DNA of 64,000 nucleotides from JAHEJA01 sp965657215. GTDB lineage: Bacteria > Pseudomonadota > Alphaproteobacteria > Rhodobacterales > Rhodobacteraceae. Made by a program: the position numbers and the translations under genes. The stretch covers positions 1-64,000 of the forward strand of contig CBFHNR010000003.1 in NCBI GenBank assembly GCA_965657215.1, written 5' to 3'. Shown in pieces: positions 42,904-51,417 of this stretch. Under the pieces are notes generated by a model, which did not search any database, was not told the origin of the DNA, and worked only from the letters and a program-made list of their open reading frames with translations. The stretch's first letter is position 1; each line of letters opens with the position of its first letter.

Positions 42904-44115
42904 TCAAACGCGTTCAATAATTGTGGCGGCACCCATGCCAGAGCCGATGCAAAGCGTGGCTAAGCCTGTTCCCTTGCCTGAGCGTTCCAGCTCATCAAGC
43001 AACGCGCCCAAGATCATCGCGCCAGTTGCCCCCAAGGGATGACCCATCGCAATCGATCCGCCATTTACGTTGACGTTCGCGTGATCCACATTAAAGGCTT
43101 CTTCAAAACGCATAACCACGGCGGCAAAGGCTTCATTCACTTCGAACAAGTCGATGTCGCTGATGCTCATGCCTGTATCGGCTAGGATTTTCTCTGTAAC
43201 AGGCACGGGCCCAGTAAGCATGATGGTTGGATCGGTGCCAATTTTTGCCGTCCCCTTGATCCGCGCCCGTGGCGTGAGCCCCCATTTTTCGCCGAACTCT
43301 TTGTTACCCAGCAACATGCCAGCAGACCCATCAACAATACCAGAGCTGTTGCCCGCATGGTGAATATGCTCGATCCGCTCAAGATGTGGGTATTTCATCA
43401 AGGCAACCGCATCAAAGCCCGGCATAACCTCGCCTTGCTCTTTGAATGATGGCTTCAACGCCCCCAAAGATTGCATATCCGTGCTTGGGCGAATGAATTC
43501 GTCATAGTCCAAAATCGTGAGACCATTCACATCCTTAACTGGAACGATAGAGCGCTCAAATCGGTTATCATCCCATGCGGCCTTGGCGCGCTTTTGGCTT
43601 TCGACGGCCATGGCGTCGGCGTCATCACGGGTGTAGCCGTATTCGGTTGCAATGATATCCGCACTGATCCCTTGGGGCACAAAATAATGCTCCATCGCAA
43701 AAGAGGGATCAACAGCCAAAGCACCGCCATCGCTCATCATGGGAACACGGCTCATGCTTTCAACGCCGCCTGCGATATAGCCCATTCCGGCACCACCACG
43801 GATTTGATTGGCGGCCAAATTGACCGCTTCAAGACCAGATGCACAGAATCTATTGATCGCCAGACCTGGAATACTTTCATCCAAATCAGAGGCAATAACA
43901 GCAGTACGCGCCAAACACGCCCCTTGTTCTGCTACTTGGGTCACATTGCCCCAAACAACATCCTCAACGGCATGACCTTCAAGCCCATTGCGCGCGGCCA
44001 AAGCGTTTAGGACTGTCTTGGACAATCCCAAAGCACTGACTTCATGCAATGACCCATCTTTGCGCCCCTTACCACGAGGTGTGCGAACAGCATCATAAAT
44101 ATATACGTCTTCCAT
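42904..44115 (-). CDS. fadA: Acetyl-CoA C-acyltransferase (thiolase)
   Basis: A 403-residue thiolase. Catalytic Cys near residue 91 is in NRFCASGLEAVN, the His in GGSIAMGHPLGATGA, and the second Cys in TLCIGSGMGAA. It overlaps functionally with FadJ, encoded 10 bases downstream, to finish each beta-oxidation round by thiolysis. FadA or FadI type cannot be told apart by eye. Confidence 0.93.
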   Translation of the reverse strand: MEDVYIYDAVRTPRGKGRKDGSLHEVSALGLSKTVLNALAARNGLEGHAVEDVVWGNVTQVAEQGACLARTAVIASDLDESIPGLAINRFCASGLEAVNLAANQIRGGAGMGYIAGGVESMSRVPMMSDGGALAVDPSFAMEHYFVPQGISADIIATEYGYTRDDADAMAVESQKRAKAAWDDNRFERSIVPVKDVNGLTILDYDEFIRPSTDMQSLGALKPSFKEQGEVMPGFDAVALMKYPHLERIEHIHHAGNSSGIVDGSAGMLLGNKEFGEKWGLTPRARIKGTAKIGTDPTIMLTGPVPVTEKILADTGMSISDIDLFEVNEAFAAVVMRFEEAFNVDHANVNVNGGSIAMGHPLGATGAMILGALLDELERSGKGTGLATLCIGSGMGAATIIERV

Positions 44116-44125
44116 GTCTCTCTCC

Positions 44126-44764
44126 TTACGCGCGATCAGCGGGGCTGCCGGGCATCAAATCATACGGGTGTTTCCACCCATCCACGTTGGATAGTCTCTC
44201 AAGCCAAGCATCAATATTTGGCCACTCTGTGCGATCAAATCCAAATGGCTCGGGATAGTACAAATACCCACAGCAGCTTAAATCTGCATTGGTAATCCCG
44301 TCGCCAACAATCCAATCACGATCTTTTAAATGCGCGTCCAACACCCCATAGGCAGCGGTCAATCGACCCTGCACAAATTTGATGGCGTCTTGCGGGCGCT
44401 TATCTTCTGGTAAAAAGTTCATCAAAAACCGCGTCATGCCGGCTTGTGAGCTGAGCTTGTGATTATCCCAAAGAACCCAGCGCAACACATCGCGCTCTTC
44501 TGCACGGGTTGTGCCGCCAAACTTGCCTGTCTTTTCCGTCACATAGGACTGGATCACACCCGATTGCGTGAGATGAATATCCCCATCAATCATTACAGGA
44601 ACTTCGCCCATCTCATTGATATCACTGCGATAAGCCTCTGTGCGGGTTTCCCCATTGAAGAAGTCCACATAAACGGCGTCCCATTCCAAGCCCGAAAGCT
44701 CCAAGGCCAAAGCTGCCTTATAGGCATTCCCGCTTTCGCCAAAACAATGTAATTTGATCGTCAT
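44126..44764 (-). CDS. Glutathione S-transferase family protein
   Basis: A 212-residue GST with an N-terminal thioredoxin-like domain (MTIKLHCFGESGNAYKAAL; the first-strand Ser is the likely glutathione-activating residue) and a C-terminal helical domain (ITNADLSCCGYLYYPEPFG). ATG 44764 is preferred over TTG 44776 for its GGGAG site. Placed inside the beta-oxidation operon, it may handle a glutathione conjugate or an acrylyl-type electrophile; this is an inference. Confidence 0.85.
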   Translation of the reverse strand: MTIKLHCFGESGNAYKAALALELSGLEWDAVYVDFFNGETRTEAYRSDINEMGEVPVMIDGDIHLTQSGVIQSYVTEKTGKFGGTTRAEERDVLRWVLWDNHKLSSQAGMTRFLMNFLPEDKRPQDAIKFVQGRLTAAYGVLDAHLKDRDWIVGDGITNADLSCCGYLYYPEPFGFDRTEWPNIDAWLERLSNVDGWKHPYDLMPGSPADRA

Positions 44765-44785
44765 ATCCGCTCCCAAACCGTATCG

Positions 44786-44819
44786 GCTTCTTCTTTTTCA
44801 ATATATCCCCGCCGGAGGC
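44786..44819 (-). repeat. Candidate dispersed intergenic motif, copy 2
   Basis: On the minus strand GCGGGG is followed by ATATATTGAAAAAGAAGA, matching copy 1 at 19301-19332 in its A-rich core and GC-rich head. It lies in the 82-base gap between the second acyl-CoA dehydrogenase and GST genes. Confidence 0.3.
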
Positions 44820-44846
44820 ATCCGCCATCGGCAAGGGGTCGATGTT

Positions 44847-46004
44847 TTATTTCTTTACAAAAGCCCGTGAAATCAATTCCTTCATGATTTCATTGGTTCC
44901 GCCATAAATGCGCTGAACCCGTGCATCAGTCCACATTTCGGCAATCGCATATTCTTGCATGAACCCATAGCCACCATGAAGCTGAAGGCATTCATCTAGT
45001 ACCTCGCCTTGCGTATCTGTGAGCCAGTATTTCGACATAGCGGCCTTTTCAACGCTCAGCTCACCGCGCAGGTGTTCCTCGATACAGGCATCCAAAAACG
45101 CCCGTGCGACAGTTGTTTTTGTCTGAGCTTCGGCCAATTTAAACCGTGTGTTTTGAAATTGCATGATCGGTCCGCCAAAGGCTTGACGATCATTACAATA
45201 CTCAATCGTGCGCTCGACGGCCCCTTCCATTGCGCCAACCGCGCCACAGCCTATGATGAGCCGCTCTTGGGGGAGCTGCTGCATCATTTGATAAAACCCT
45301 TGGCCTTCGCCACCACCTAAGATGTTTTCAGGGGGGACTTCGACATTATCAAAGAACAACTCAGACGTATCCGCGGCATGCGCACCGATTTTTTCAAGGT
45401 TGCGCCCGCGTGCGAACCCATCCGCGGTATCCGTTTCCACAGCCACAAGAGACACTCCTTTGGAGCCCAAGCTCGGGTCTGTTTTCGCGGCGACCAAAAT
45501 GAGATTGGCGTGTTGTCCATTGGTGATAAAGGTTTTCTGCCCCGTCAGGCGGTAGGAATTCCCTTCTTTCACGGCGCGGGTTTTGATGGCTTGAACGTCG
45601 GAACCAGTTGAAGGTTCTGTCATTGCCAAAGCGCCGACCAATTCACCCGACACCATTTTGGGCAACCAGCGTTTCTTTTGATCTTCTGTTCCATAGGCCA
45701 AAACATAATGGGCAACGATACCAGAGTGAATGCCGTGCCCCCAGCTTGCAAGGTTTGCGCGGCTGCCTTCCATGAGGATAACAGCCTCATGCCCGAAATC
45801 ACCACCGACTCCGCCGTATTCTTCTGGGATGGATGGACATAAGAGGCCCAATTCACCAGCTTGTTGCCAAGTGTCGCGGTCCATCTGACCTTGCTTACGC
45901 CAGCGTTCATAATGCGGTGACCATTCTTCGGTGATGAACTTCGCTGTCATTTCGGCGAGCATGTGATGCTCATCAGTCATCCATGGTGATCGTTTTATGT
46001 CCAT
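44847..46004 (-). CDS. Acyl-CoA dehydrogenase
   Basis: A 385-residue flavoprotein. The substrate/FAD signature ALAMTEPSTGSDVQAI and the C-terminal helix with LQLHGGYGFMQEYAI are clear. The catalytic Glu is probably in YGGTNEIMKELI at the C-terminus (AidB/IVD-like position is not used). It introduces the 2,3-double bond into an acyl-CoA. Located after the DmdC-like gene with a 48-base gap that holds a hairpin. Confidence 0.92.
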   Translation of the reverse strand: MDIKRSPWMTDEHHMLAEMTAKFITEEWSPHYERWRKQGQMDRDTWQQAGELGLLCPSIPEEYGGVGGDFGHEAVILMEGSRANLASWGHGIHSGIVAHYVLAYGTEDQKKRWLPKMVSGELVGALAMTEPSTGSDVQAIKTRAVKEGNSYRLTGQKTFITNGQHANLILVAAKTDPSLGSKGVSLVAVETDTADGFARGRNLEKIGAHAADTSELFFDNVEVPPENILGGGEGQGFYQMMQQLPQERLIIGCGAVGAMEGAVERTIEYCNDRQAFGGPIMQFQNTRFKLAEAQTKTTVARAFLDACIEEHLRGELSVEKAAMSKYWLTDTQGEVLDECLQLHGGYGFMQEYAIAEMWTDARVQRIYGGTNEIMKELISRAFVKK

Positions 46005-46023
46005 GTCGGTCTCCCAAATAAAT

Positions 46024-46041
46024 GGGGGGGATAGACCCCCC
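46024..46041 (-). terminator. GC hairpin between the two acyl-CoA dehydrogenase genes
   Basis: Six G residues pair with six C residues around the loop ATAGA. On the minus strand it is followed by CATTTATTT, a weak T tract. It could be an attenuator or mRNA processing/stability element inside the operon. Confidence 0.45.
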
Positions 46042-46052
46042 GATTATCTATT

Positions 46053-47840
46053 TTAGAATTGCTCTGCAGCCAACGACATAACGGGATCCGCACCAGATTG
46101 AATGCGTGCAAGATGCATCGCGGTTGCCGGCAATTGACGCTTCATATAATAGCGACCCGTGGCCAATTTTGTCTCGTAAAACGCCGCGTCACCATCTACG
46201 TCACCTGACGTCAGTTTTTCACGCGCCGCTTTGCCCATCAAGGCCCACATGTAGCCAAAACATGTGTGTCCAAAGAGATGCATGAAATCATAGGATCCAG
46301 CCAACGCATTGTTGGGATCTTTCATGCCGCTTTGCATGAAATACATTGCCGCAGCCTGTACATCCTTGCTGGCGGCTTTCAGCGGCTCAAGGAAATCGGC
46401 GTCATAGGCGTCATCTTGCCCTTTGTTTTCGGCAATAAAGCTTTTGATCATGTCGAAAAATGCCATGACATGTTTGCCGCCGTCTTGTGCTAGTTTTCGG
46501 CCAACGAGGTCAAGCGCTTGAATGCCATTTGCGCCTTCATAGATCATAGCAATCCGAGCATCGCGGGCAAACTGGGACATACCCCATTCTTCGATATAGC
46601 CATGTCCGCCATAGACTTGCTGGGCTTGGACACACATGTCGAAGCCTTTGTCGGTTTGGAACCCTTTGATCACAGGGGTCAGCAAACTAATGAGGCCGTC
46701 CGCCTGCGCGTCATTGGATTTATGCGCGCGATCAATGAGGTTCGCCCCCCAAAGCGTAAAGGCGCGCGCCCCTTCGACAAAGCTCTTTTGATCCATCAAG
46801 CTGCGGCGGATATCTGGGTGCACGATCAATGGATCGGCTGGTCCCTCTGGGTTTTGCGCGCCCTTAACGTCGCGACCTTGCAAACGATCCTTGGCGTAGA
46901 TGACGGCATTTTGATAGGCCGCTTCTGCTTGAGCATAGCCCTGAAGTCCCACACCAAGGCGCGCTTCGTTCATCATGGTGAACATAGCGCGCATGCCTTT
47001 ATGTTCGTCGCCCAAGAGGTATCCAGTAGCGCCATCGTAGTTCATCACACAGGTCGCATTACCGTGGATGCCCATTTTTTCTTCAATCTTGCCGACGCTG
47101 ACTGGATTGCGGGACCCAAGGCTGCCGTCGTCATTGACGTTGAATTTCGGAACGATGAACAAGGACACGCCTTTGATGCCATCTGGTCCGCCCGGAATTT
47201 TCGCAAGCACCAAGTGAATGATGTTTTCTGCCATGTCATGCTCACCTGCGGAGATGAATATTTTCTGGCCTGTGATGTGATAGCTGCCGTCCTCTTGAGG
47301 AACCGCTTTGGTGCGCATTAACCCCAAATCCGTTCCGCAATGTGGTTCGGTTAGGTTCATCGTGCCTGTCCATTCACAAGACACCATTTTCGGCAGATAG
47401 GTTGCTTTTTGCTCATCCGTGCCATGCACATGGATCGCGGAGTAGGCGCCATGTGTGAGGCCTTGATACATGTTGAAGGCCATGTTTGCCGACACAAAGA
47501 TTTCGCCAACAGCCGTGCCCATCAAATAGGGCATGCCTTGTCCACCATACTCTGGATCACAATCAAGCGCCGTCCAGCCGCCTTCTTTCATCTGTTCGAA
47601 GGCCTCTTTGAACCCCTTTGGTGTGCGAACCACACCGTTTTCCAGAACACAGCCTTCTGTGTCACCCACAGGGTTTAATGGGGCGAGGACATCTGTTGCG
47701 ATCTTTCCAGCTTCTTCCAAAATGGCAGACACAAGGTCACGGTCCATTTGATCGTATCCGGGAATGTCCGATTGCGATGCATTCAAAACATCATTTAGGA
47801 CAAATTCTAAATCTTGCTTAGGTGCGTGATAGCTTGGCAT
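46053..47840 (-). CDS. Acyl-CoA dehydrogenase, DmdC-like (with C-terminal extension)
   Basis: A 595-residue flavoprotein, about 200 residues longer than classical acyl-CoA dehydrogenases. It has MNLTEPHCGTDLGLMRT, the QVYGGHGYIEEWGMSQF helix and IYEGANGIQALDLVGR holding the catalytic Glu. The added C-terminal helical domain (about 460-595) is typical of the family of DmdC, which oxidises methylmercaptopropionyl-CoA, and of related FadE-like enzymes. It is the second gene in the MerR-led operon, 9 bases after merR. Whether it acts on sulfur acyl-CoA or plain fatty acyl-CoA is undecided. Confidence 0.88.
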   Translation of the reverse strand: MPSYHAPKQDLEFVLNDVLNASQSDIPGYDQMDRDLVSAILEEAGKIATDVLAPLNPVGDTEGCVLENGVVRTPKGFKEAFEQMKEGGWTALDCDPEYGGQGMPYLMGTAVGEIFVSANMAFNMYQGLTHGAYSAIHVHGTDEQKATYLPKMVSCEWTGTMNLTEPHCGTDLGLMRTKAVPQEDGSYHITGQKIFISAGEHDMAENIIHLVLAKIPGGPDGIKGVSLFIVPKFNVNDDGSLGSRNPVSVGKIEEKMGIHGNATCVMNYDGATGYLLGDEHKGMRAMFTMMNEARLGVGLQGYAQAEAAYQNAVIYAKDRLQGRDVKGAQNPEGPADPLIVHPDIRRSLMDQKSFVEGARAFTLWGANLIDRAHKSNDAQADGLISLLTPVIKGFQTDKGFDMCVQAQQVYGGHGYIEEWGMSQFARDARIAMIYEGANGIQALDLVGRKLAQDGGKHVMAFFDMIKSFIAENKGQDDAYDADFLEPLKAASKDVQAAAMYFMQSGMKDPNNALAGSYDFMHLFGHTCFGYMWALMGKAAREKLTSGDVDGDAAFYETKLATGRYYMKRQLPATAMHLARIQSGADPVMSLAAEQF

Positions 47841-47849
47841 TGTGTTACC

Positions 47850-48248
47850 CTAGTTGTCTGAATTGAAGTCGATGTTTTTAGAGGCCATCAAATCTTCGCC
47901 CCACTTAATTTGTTCGCGGAGTTCCGTGATGGCGACGTCAAGTTCGGCGCGTTGTTGTTCCATGTCTTGAAGCCGTTCATTGGCCAATTCATAGGTGCGC
48001 TTGTACTGGGTCGCCTGTTGATCGCCGATCCCATACATATCAAGAAGCTGTCGAATTTCTTCGAGGGAAAACCCAAATCGTTTGCCACGGAGGATCAATT
48101 TTAGACGCCCGCGATCTCGTTTGGTAAAGAGCCGCTTTTGGCCCTCACGAATTGGAAAGAGTAATTCCTTAGCTTCGTAAAAACGAAGAGTGCGTGGCGT
48201 GACATCGAACTCTTCACACATTTCGCGAATAGTCAGCAAATCATTCAT
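47850..48248 (-). CDS. MerR-family regulator heading the beta-oxidation operon
   Basis: A 132-residue MerR protein. The winged HTH (IREMCEEFDVTPRTLRFYEA) is at residues about 6-25 and a coiled-coil dimer helix follows (about 80-120). No effector-binding domain or metal-binding cysteines are present, unlike CueR/ZntR, so it belongs to the short acyl-CoA/amino-acid catabolism MerR type (LiuR-like). It is 9 bases upstream of the DmdC-like gene and is preceded by a dyad and promoter, so it probably represses its own operon. Confidence 0.85.
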   Translation of the reverse strand: MNDLLTIREMCEEFDVTPRTLRFYEAKELLFPIREGQKRLFTKRDRGRLKLILRGKRFGFSLEEIRQLLDMYGIGDQQATQYKRTYELANERLQDMEQQRAELDVAITELREQIKWGEDLMASKNIDFNSDN

Positions 48249-48292
48249 CCTTGGCCTCCAACGATTAAATTTCGACTCAGCTTTGGACTAAC

Positions 48293-48334
48293 TATATAGG
48301 TATGAAGTTGACGTAGTCTACAGTTAACGTCAAC
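48293..48334 (-). promoter_or_regulatory. Promoter and inverted repeat before the MerR-led operon
   Basis: On the minus strand, a -35-like TAGACT (48315-48320) and -10 TATATA (48293-48298) are 16 bases apart. The inverted repeat GTTGACGT (48307-48314) and ACGTCAAC (48327-48334) flanks the -35 element, and further ACGT repeats lie at 48334-48347. MerR regulators bind dyads in or next to the promoter, which fits autoregulation. The promoter call is by eye. Confidence 0.5.
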
Positions 48335-48345
48335 GTAACGTAACG

Positions 48346-48726
48346 TCAGACGGTGTGCGCTGAGGCCAATTTTTCGGTCACACTGCGTAAATCTTCTAAT
48401 TCATCAATGGTTTGCGCGAGTTGGACTTGCTGTTCCTTCAATTCGGCAAGCTTGCGATCGGCCATTTCCAAAAAGACGTTCATTTGCGCGCTGGTTCCGT
48501 CTTGTTCATAGATCAAGAGCCATTGGCGCAGTTCTTCTAGCTGAAACCCAAATTTACGACCCCTCAGAATAAGCGTCATTCGCGCACATTCTTTGGACCC
48601 GTAAAACCGTGATCGCCCTTCGCGGTCAGGCTGTAAAAGCTCAATATATTCATAATATCGCAGGGTACGAGGCGTTACGTCGAACTTCGCGCACATTTCT
48701 TTGAAAGATAATCGAGTGTTAGACAT
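48346..48726 (-). CDS. Second MerR-family regulator, paralog of the neighbour
   Basis: A 126-residue MerR protein with the same layout as the gene at 47850: HTH (FKEMCAKFDVTPRTLRYYEY) and a long C-terminal coiled coil (about 75-120). ATG 48726 follows GGAGACG; a much longer upstream frame is rejected. The two proteins are similar in the HTH, so they probably arose by duplication and may recognise related sites. It is divergent from the thioesterase genes. Confidence 0.83.
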   Translation of the reverse strand: MSNTRLSFKEMCAKFDVTPRTLRYYEYIELLQPDREGRSRFYGSKECARMTLILRGRKFGFQLEELRQWLLIYEQDGTSAQMNVFLEMADRKLAELKEQQVQLAQTIDELEDLRSVTEKLASAHTV

Positions 48727-48835
48727 GGAATTCGTCTCCTGATCCGAAACTAGGACGAACACTATCAAAGGGCAACAGGGGGCTTGAGGTTTTTTGTGAA
48801 ACTTGAGCATAGTAAAGGCAACGAAAGAGGTTTCT

Positions 48836-49264
48836 ATGGCTGACTCAAAACTAGAACTTGCCCAAACATTTTTTGAATCCATCCCGCACTCAAAGGCTTT
48901 GGGAATGCAAGTGGATGATGCAGGCGAGGGACATGCTACGATGAGCATGGCATATGATGAACGCTTCATCGGGGATCCCAAAACTGGAGTTATTCATGGT
49001 GGGGCTGTCTTCGCCTTGCTCGATACCTGTTGTGGCCTTGCCGTCGTTAGCCACCCTGATCAAACAGGAATGACCGCGACATTGGATTTGCGTGTTGATT
49101 ACATGCGCCCTGCGGCACCCAACCAACGTATCCGCGCCAAAGCGACCTGTTATAACGTGACCCGATCGGTGGCTTTTGTGCGGGCTGTTGCCTTGGATGA
49201 CAATGACGATAAACCTGTTGCAACGGCGACAGGGACATTTGTGACAGGGGGAAATGAGGCATGA
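48836..49264 (+). CDS. PaaI-family hotdog thioesterase 1
   Basis: A 142-residue hotdog-fold thioesterase. The signature VIHGGAVFALLDTCCG (residues about 51-66) contains the catalytic Asp helix. ATG 48836 follows AAAGAGG. It hydrolyses an acyl-CoA thioester and overlaps the next thioesterase gene by 4 bases. It may rescue CoA from acyl-CoA intermediates of the divergent beta-oxidation operon. Confidence 0.88.
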   Translation: MADSKLELAQTFFESIPHSKALGMQVDDAGEGHATMSMAYDERFIGDPKTGVIHGGAVFALLDTCCGLAVVSHPDQTGMTATLDLRVDYMRPAAPNQRIRAKATCYNVTRSVAFVRAVALDDNDDKPVATATGTFVTGGNEA

Positions 49265-49767
49265 CTTATAAGCAACCCGAACCTGTTCAAGTCATCAAAG
49301 AACGCCGTGATGCAGCCTTATCCGCTTTGGTCGCCTCTTTGCCCTATGTGCAATTTCTGGGTGTGGAATTTGAACGTCGCGGTGATGAGCTGACAGCAAT
49401 TATGCCTTATAAAGAAGTTCTGGTTGGCAACCCTATGTTGCCGGCCTTGCATGGCGGTGCGGTCGCCGCATTCTTGGAAATTAGCGCAATTATTGAACTT
49501 AGTTGGAGCGGTCTTTGGGGTGACGTGGAAACAGGTGAAATCTCAGTGGATGATTTGACGTCTGGTCAGGCAATCACATTGCCCAAAACCATTGATTTTT
49601 CCGTGGATTATCTGCGCTCTGGTTTGCCGCGCGATGCCTATGCTCGGGCGCGGGTCAATCGCTCTGGTCGTCGCTATGCCTCTGTTCATGTCGAAGCATG
49701 GCAAGATAACAAATCCCGCCTCTTTGCCCAAGCAACAGGTCACTTTTTGATGCCAGAGCGCAGCTAA
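49261..49767 (+). CDS. PaaI-family hotdog thioesterase 2
   Basis: A 168-residue hotdog-fold protein with PALHGGAVAAFLEISA (about 59-74), where the usual Asp/Glu-bearing helix has Glu in FLEIS. It is a diverged neighbour of the first thioesterase gene. It starts inside the stop of that gene and is followed by the MATE gene after 4 bases. Confidence 0.85.
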   Translation: MTYKQPEPVQVIKERRDAALSALVASLPYVQFLGVEFERRGDELTAIMPYKEVLVGNPMLPALHGGAVAAFLEISAIIELSWSGLWGDVETGEISVDDLTSGQAITLPKTIDFSVDYLRSGLPRDAYARARVNRSGRRYASVHVEAWQDNKSRLFAQATGHFLMPERS

Positions 49768-49771
49768 GCCA

Positions 49772-51076
49772 ATGAGCACCCTTACAGATCGCCGTGTCCT
49801 AGCCATCGCAATTCCCATTGTCCTCTCTAATGCGACTGTTCCCATATTGGGGGCGGTTGATACGGCTGTGGTCGGGCAGTTGGGGCAGGCGGCTCCGATT
49901 GGTGCGGTTGGCTTGGGTGCGGTTATCCTATCCGCGTTTTATTGGTTTTTTGGGTTCCTACGCATGGGAACCACAGGATTAGCGGCACAAGCGATTGGGG
50001 CGCAGGACGTGCACGAAACCAATGCCATTTTATGGCGTGTCCTGATGATCGGCCTTGTCGCTGGTATGTGTTTGATCGCCTTTCAAACGCTCCTCTTTGC
50101 CATCGCGTTTCAATTTGCGCCTGCCTCCGACACGGTTGAGTCCTTAAGCGCCGACTACATGAGCATCCGAATTTGGAGCGCGCCTGCTGCGATTGCGCTT
50201 TATGGAGCGAATGGGTGGCTTATTGCCAAGGAACGCACACGGGCGGTTTTTGTGATCCAATTCGTGATGAACGGGCTGAATATCTTGCTTGATCTGGTGT
50301 TTGTGTTGTCGCTCGGCTTTGGTGTCCAAGGGGTCGCGGCGGCAACTGTGATTGCCGAATACTCAGGACTGGCGATTGCTCTGTTGTTCTGTAAATCCGC
50401 GATTATGGGACAATTTGAGCGGGTCAAAGCCAAGCTCTTGGCCGCGGAGCCATTGTTGGAAATGTTTCGCGTCAATAGCGATATCCTGATCCGCACCCTC
50501 TGCCTTCAGGTGATTTTCATATCATTTACGATGCTCGGCTCTGGACTAGGGGATGTGCCCTTGGCGGCGAACCAAGTCTTGCTTCAGTTCCTCTTTATCA
50601 CAGCCTATGCACTGGATGGATTTGCCTTCGCCGTTGAAGCGCTTGTTGGTCAAGCGATGGGCGCCAAAAGTCGCGCCCTCTTGCGTCAAAGCGCCTTGAT
50701 CTGTTCAAAATGGGGAGGGATCATGGTGATCTTGCTCTCGGTTAGCTTTGCGCTGTTTGGCGGCAGTTTGATCGACATCATGGCCACAGATGACGCCGTG
50801 CGCCAAGAGGCGCGGATCTATTTGATCTATATGATCCTTGCACCAACTTTGGGCGTGGCATCATGGATGTTGGATGGGATATTTATCGGGGCAACCCAAA
50901 CGCGCGACATGCGCAATATGATGGCGTTGAGCATGGTTATCTATGTGATATCTGTTGCGCTTTTGCTGCCGCTCTTGGGCAATCACGGCCTCTGGATATC
51001 GCTCTTGATCTCATTCGCGGTGCGCGGCGTCACGTTGGGCCTCCGCTATCCCCGCATCGAGGCGCGTGTGTCTTAG
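49772..51076 (+). CDS. MATE-family efflux transporter (DinF-like)
   Basis: A 434-residue, 12-segment transporter. The N-terminal helix with PILGAVDTAVVGQLG (conserved Asp) and GTTGLAAQAIGAQD fit the DinF branch of the MATE family. It exports cationic drugs or organic compounds by Na or H antiport. Its stop overlaps that of arsC on the other strand by 4 bases. Confidence 0.88.
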   Translation: MSTLTDRRVLAIAIPIVLSNATVPILGAVDTAVVGQLGQAAPIGAVGLGAVILSAFYWFFGFLRMGTTGLAAQAIGAQDVHETNAILWRVLMIGLVAGMCLIAFQTLLFAIAFQFAPASDTVESLSADYMSIRIWSAPAAIALYGANGWLIAKERTRAVFVIQFVMNGLNILLDLVFVLSLGFGVQGVAAATVIAEYSGLAIALLFCKSAIMGQFERVKAKLLAAEPLLEMFRVNSDILIRTLCLQVIFISFTMLGSGLGDVPLAANQVLLQFLFITAYALDGFAFAVEALVGQAMGAKSRALLRQSALICSKWGGIMVILLSVSFALFGGSLIDIMATDDAVRQEARIYLIYMILAPTLGVASWMLDGIFIGATQTRDMRNMMALSMVIYVISVALLLPLLGNHGLWISLLISFAVRGVTLGLRYPRIEARVS

Positions 51077-51417
51077 AACAGCTCTAACACGTCCTCAGGT
51101 GGGCGACCCAATCGCGCGGCATTCTCAGTGACGACAACTGGTCGTTCCAATATCTGCGGATGCGCGGCCATCGCATCAAGCAAACCATCCGTGTCGATAT
51201 CGCTCGCCAAATTTAGCTCTTTGAAGGCTGCGTCTTTGGTGCGCACCATGTCGATGAGAGGACGGTTCAATTTGCCCGACACCTCTGCAATTTGGTCACG
51301 GCTGGGCGGTGTGTCCAAATATTTGACGACCTCTACGTCAATCCCGCGTTCGTGCAACAGAGCAAGGGTTTGACGTGATTTCGAACATCTGGGGTTGTGC
51401 CAAATGGTTACGCTCAT
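51073..51417 (-). CDS. arsC: ArsC-family (glutaredoxin-type) arsenate reductase-like protein
   Basis: A 114-residue protein. The active Cys11 is in HNPRCSKSR, and the C-terminal motif LERPVVVTENAARLGRPPE contains the arginines that bind arsenate. It starts in an ATGA overlap with pyrD, so it is translated as the second gene of that operon. It reduces arsenate to arsenite with glutaredoxin, or it could be a YffB/Spx-like relative. It is not linked to the arsR gene at the left edge. Confidence 0.85.
   Translation of the reverse strand: MSVTIWHNPRCSKSRQTLALLHERGIDVEVVKYLDTPPSRDQIAEVSGKLNRPLIDMVRTKDAAFKELNLASDIDTDGLLDAMAAHPQILERPVVVTENAARLGRPPEDVLELF

Noticed and set aside
46518..47321. 267-residue plus-strand frame
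   Set aside because: It is the antisense shadow of the DmdC-like acyl-CoA dehydrogenase, which has clear motifs; no ribosome binding site.
48727..48981. Long N-terminal extension of the second MerR gene
   Set aside because: It would overlap the divergent thioesterase gene and precede a good ribosome binding site at the shorter start.
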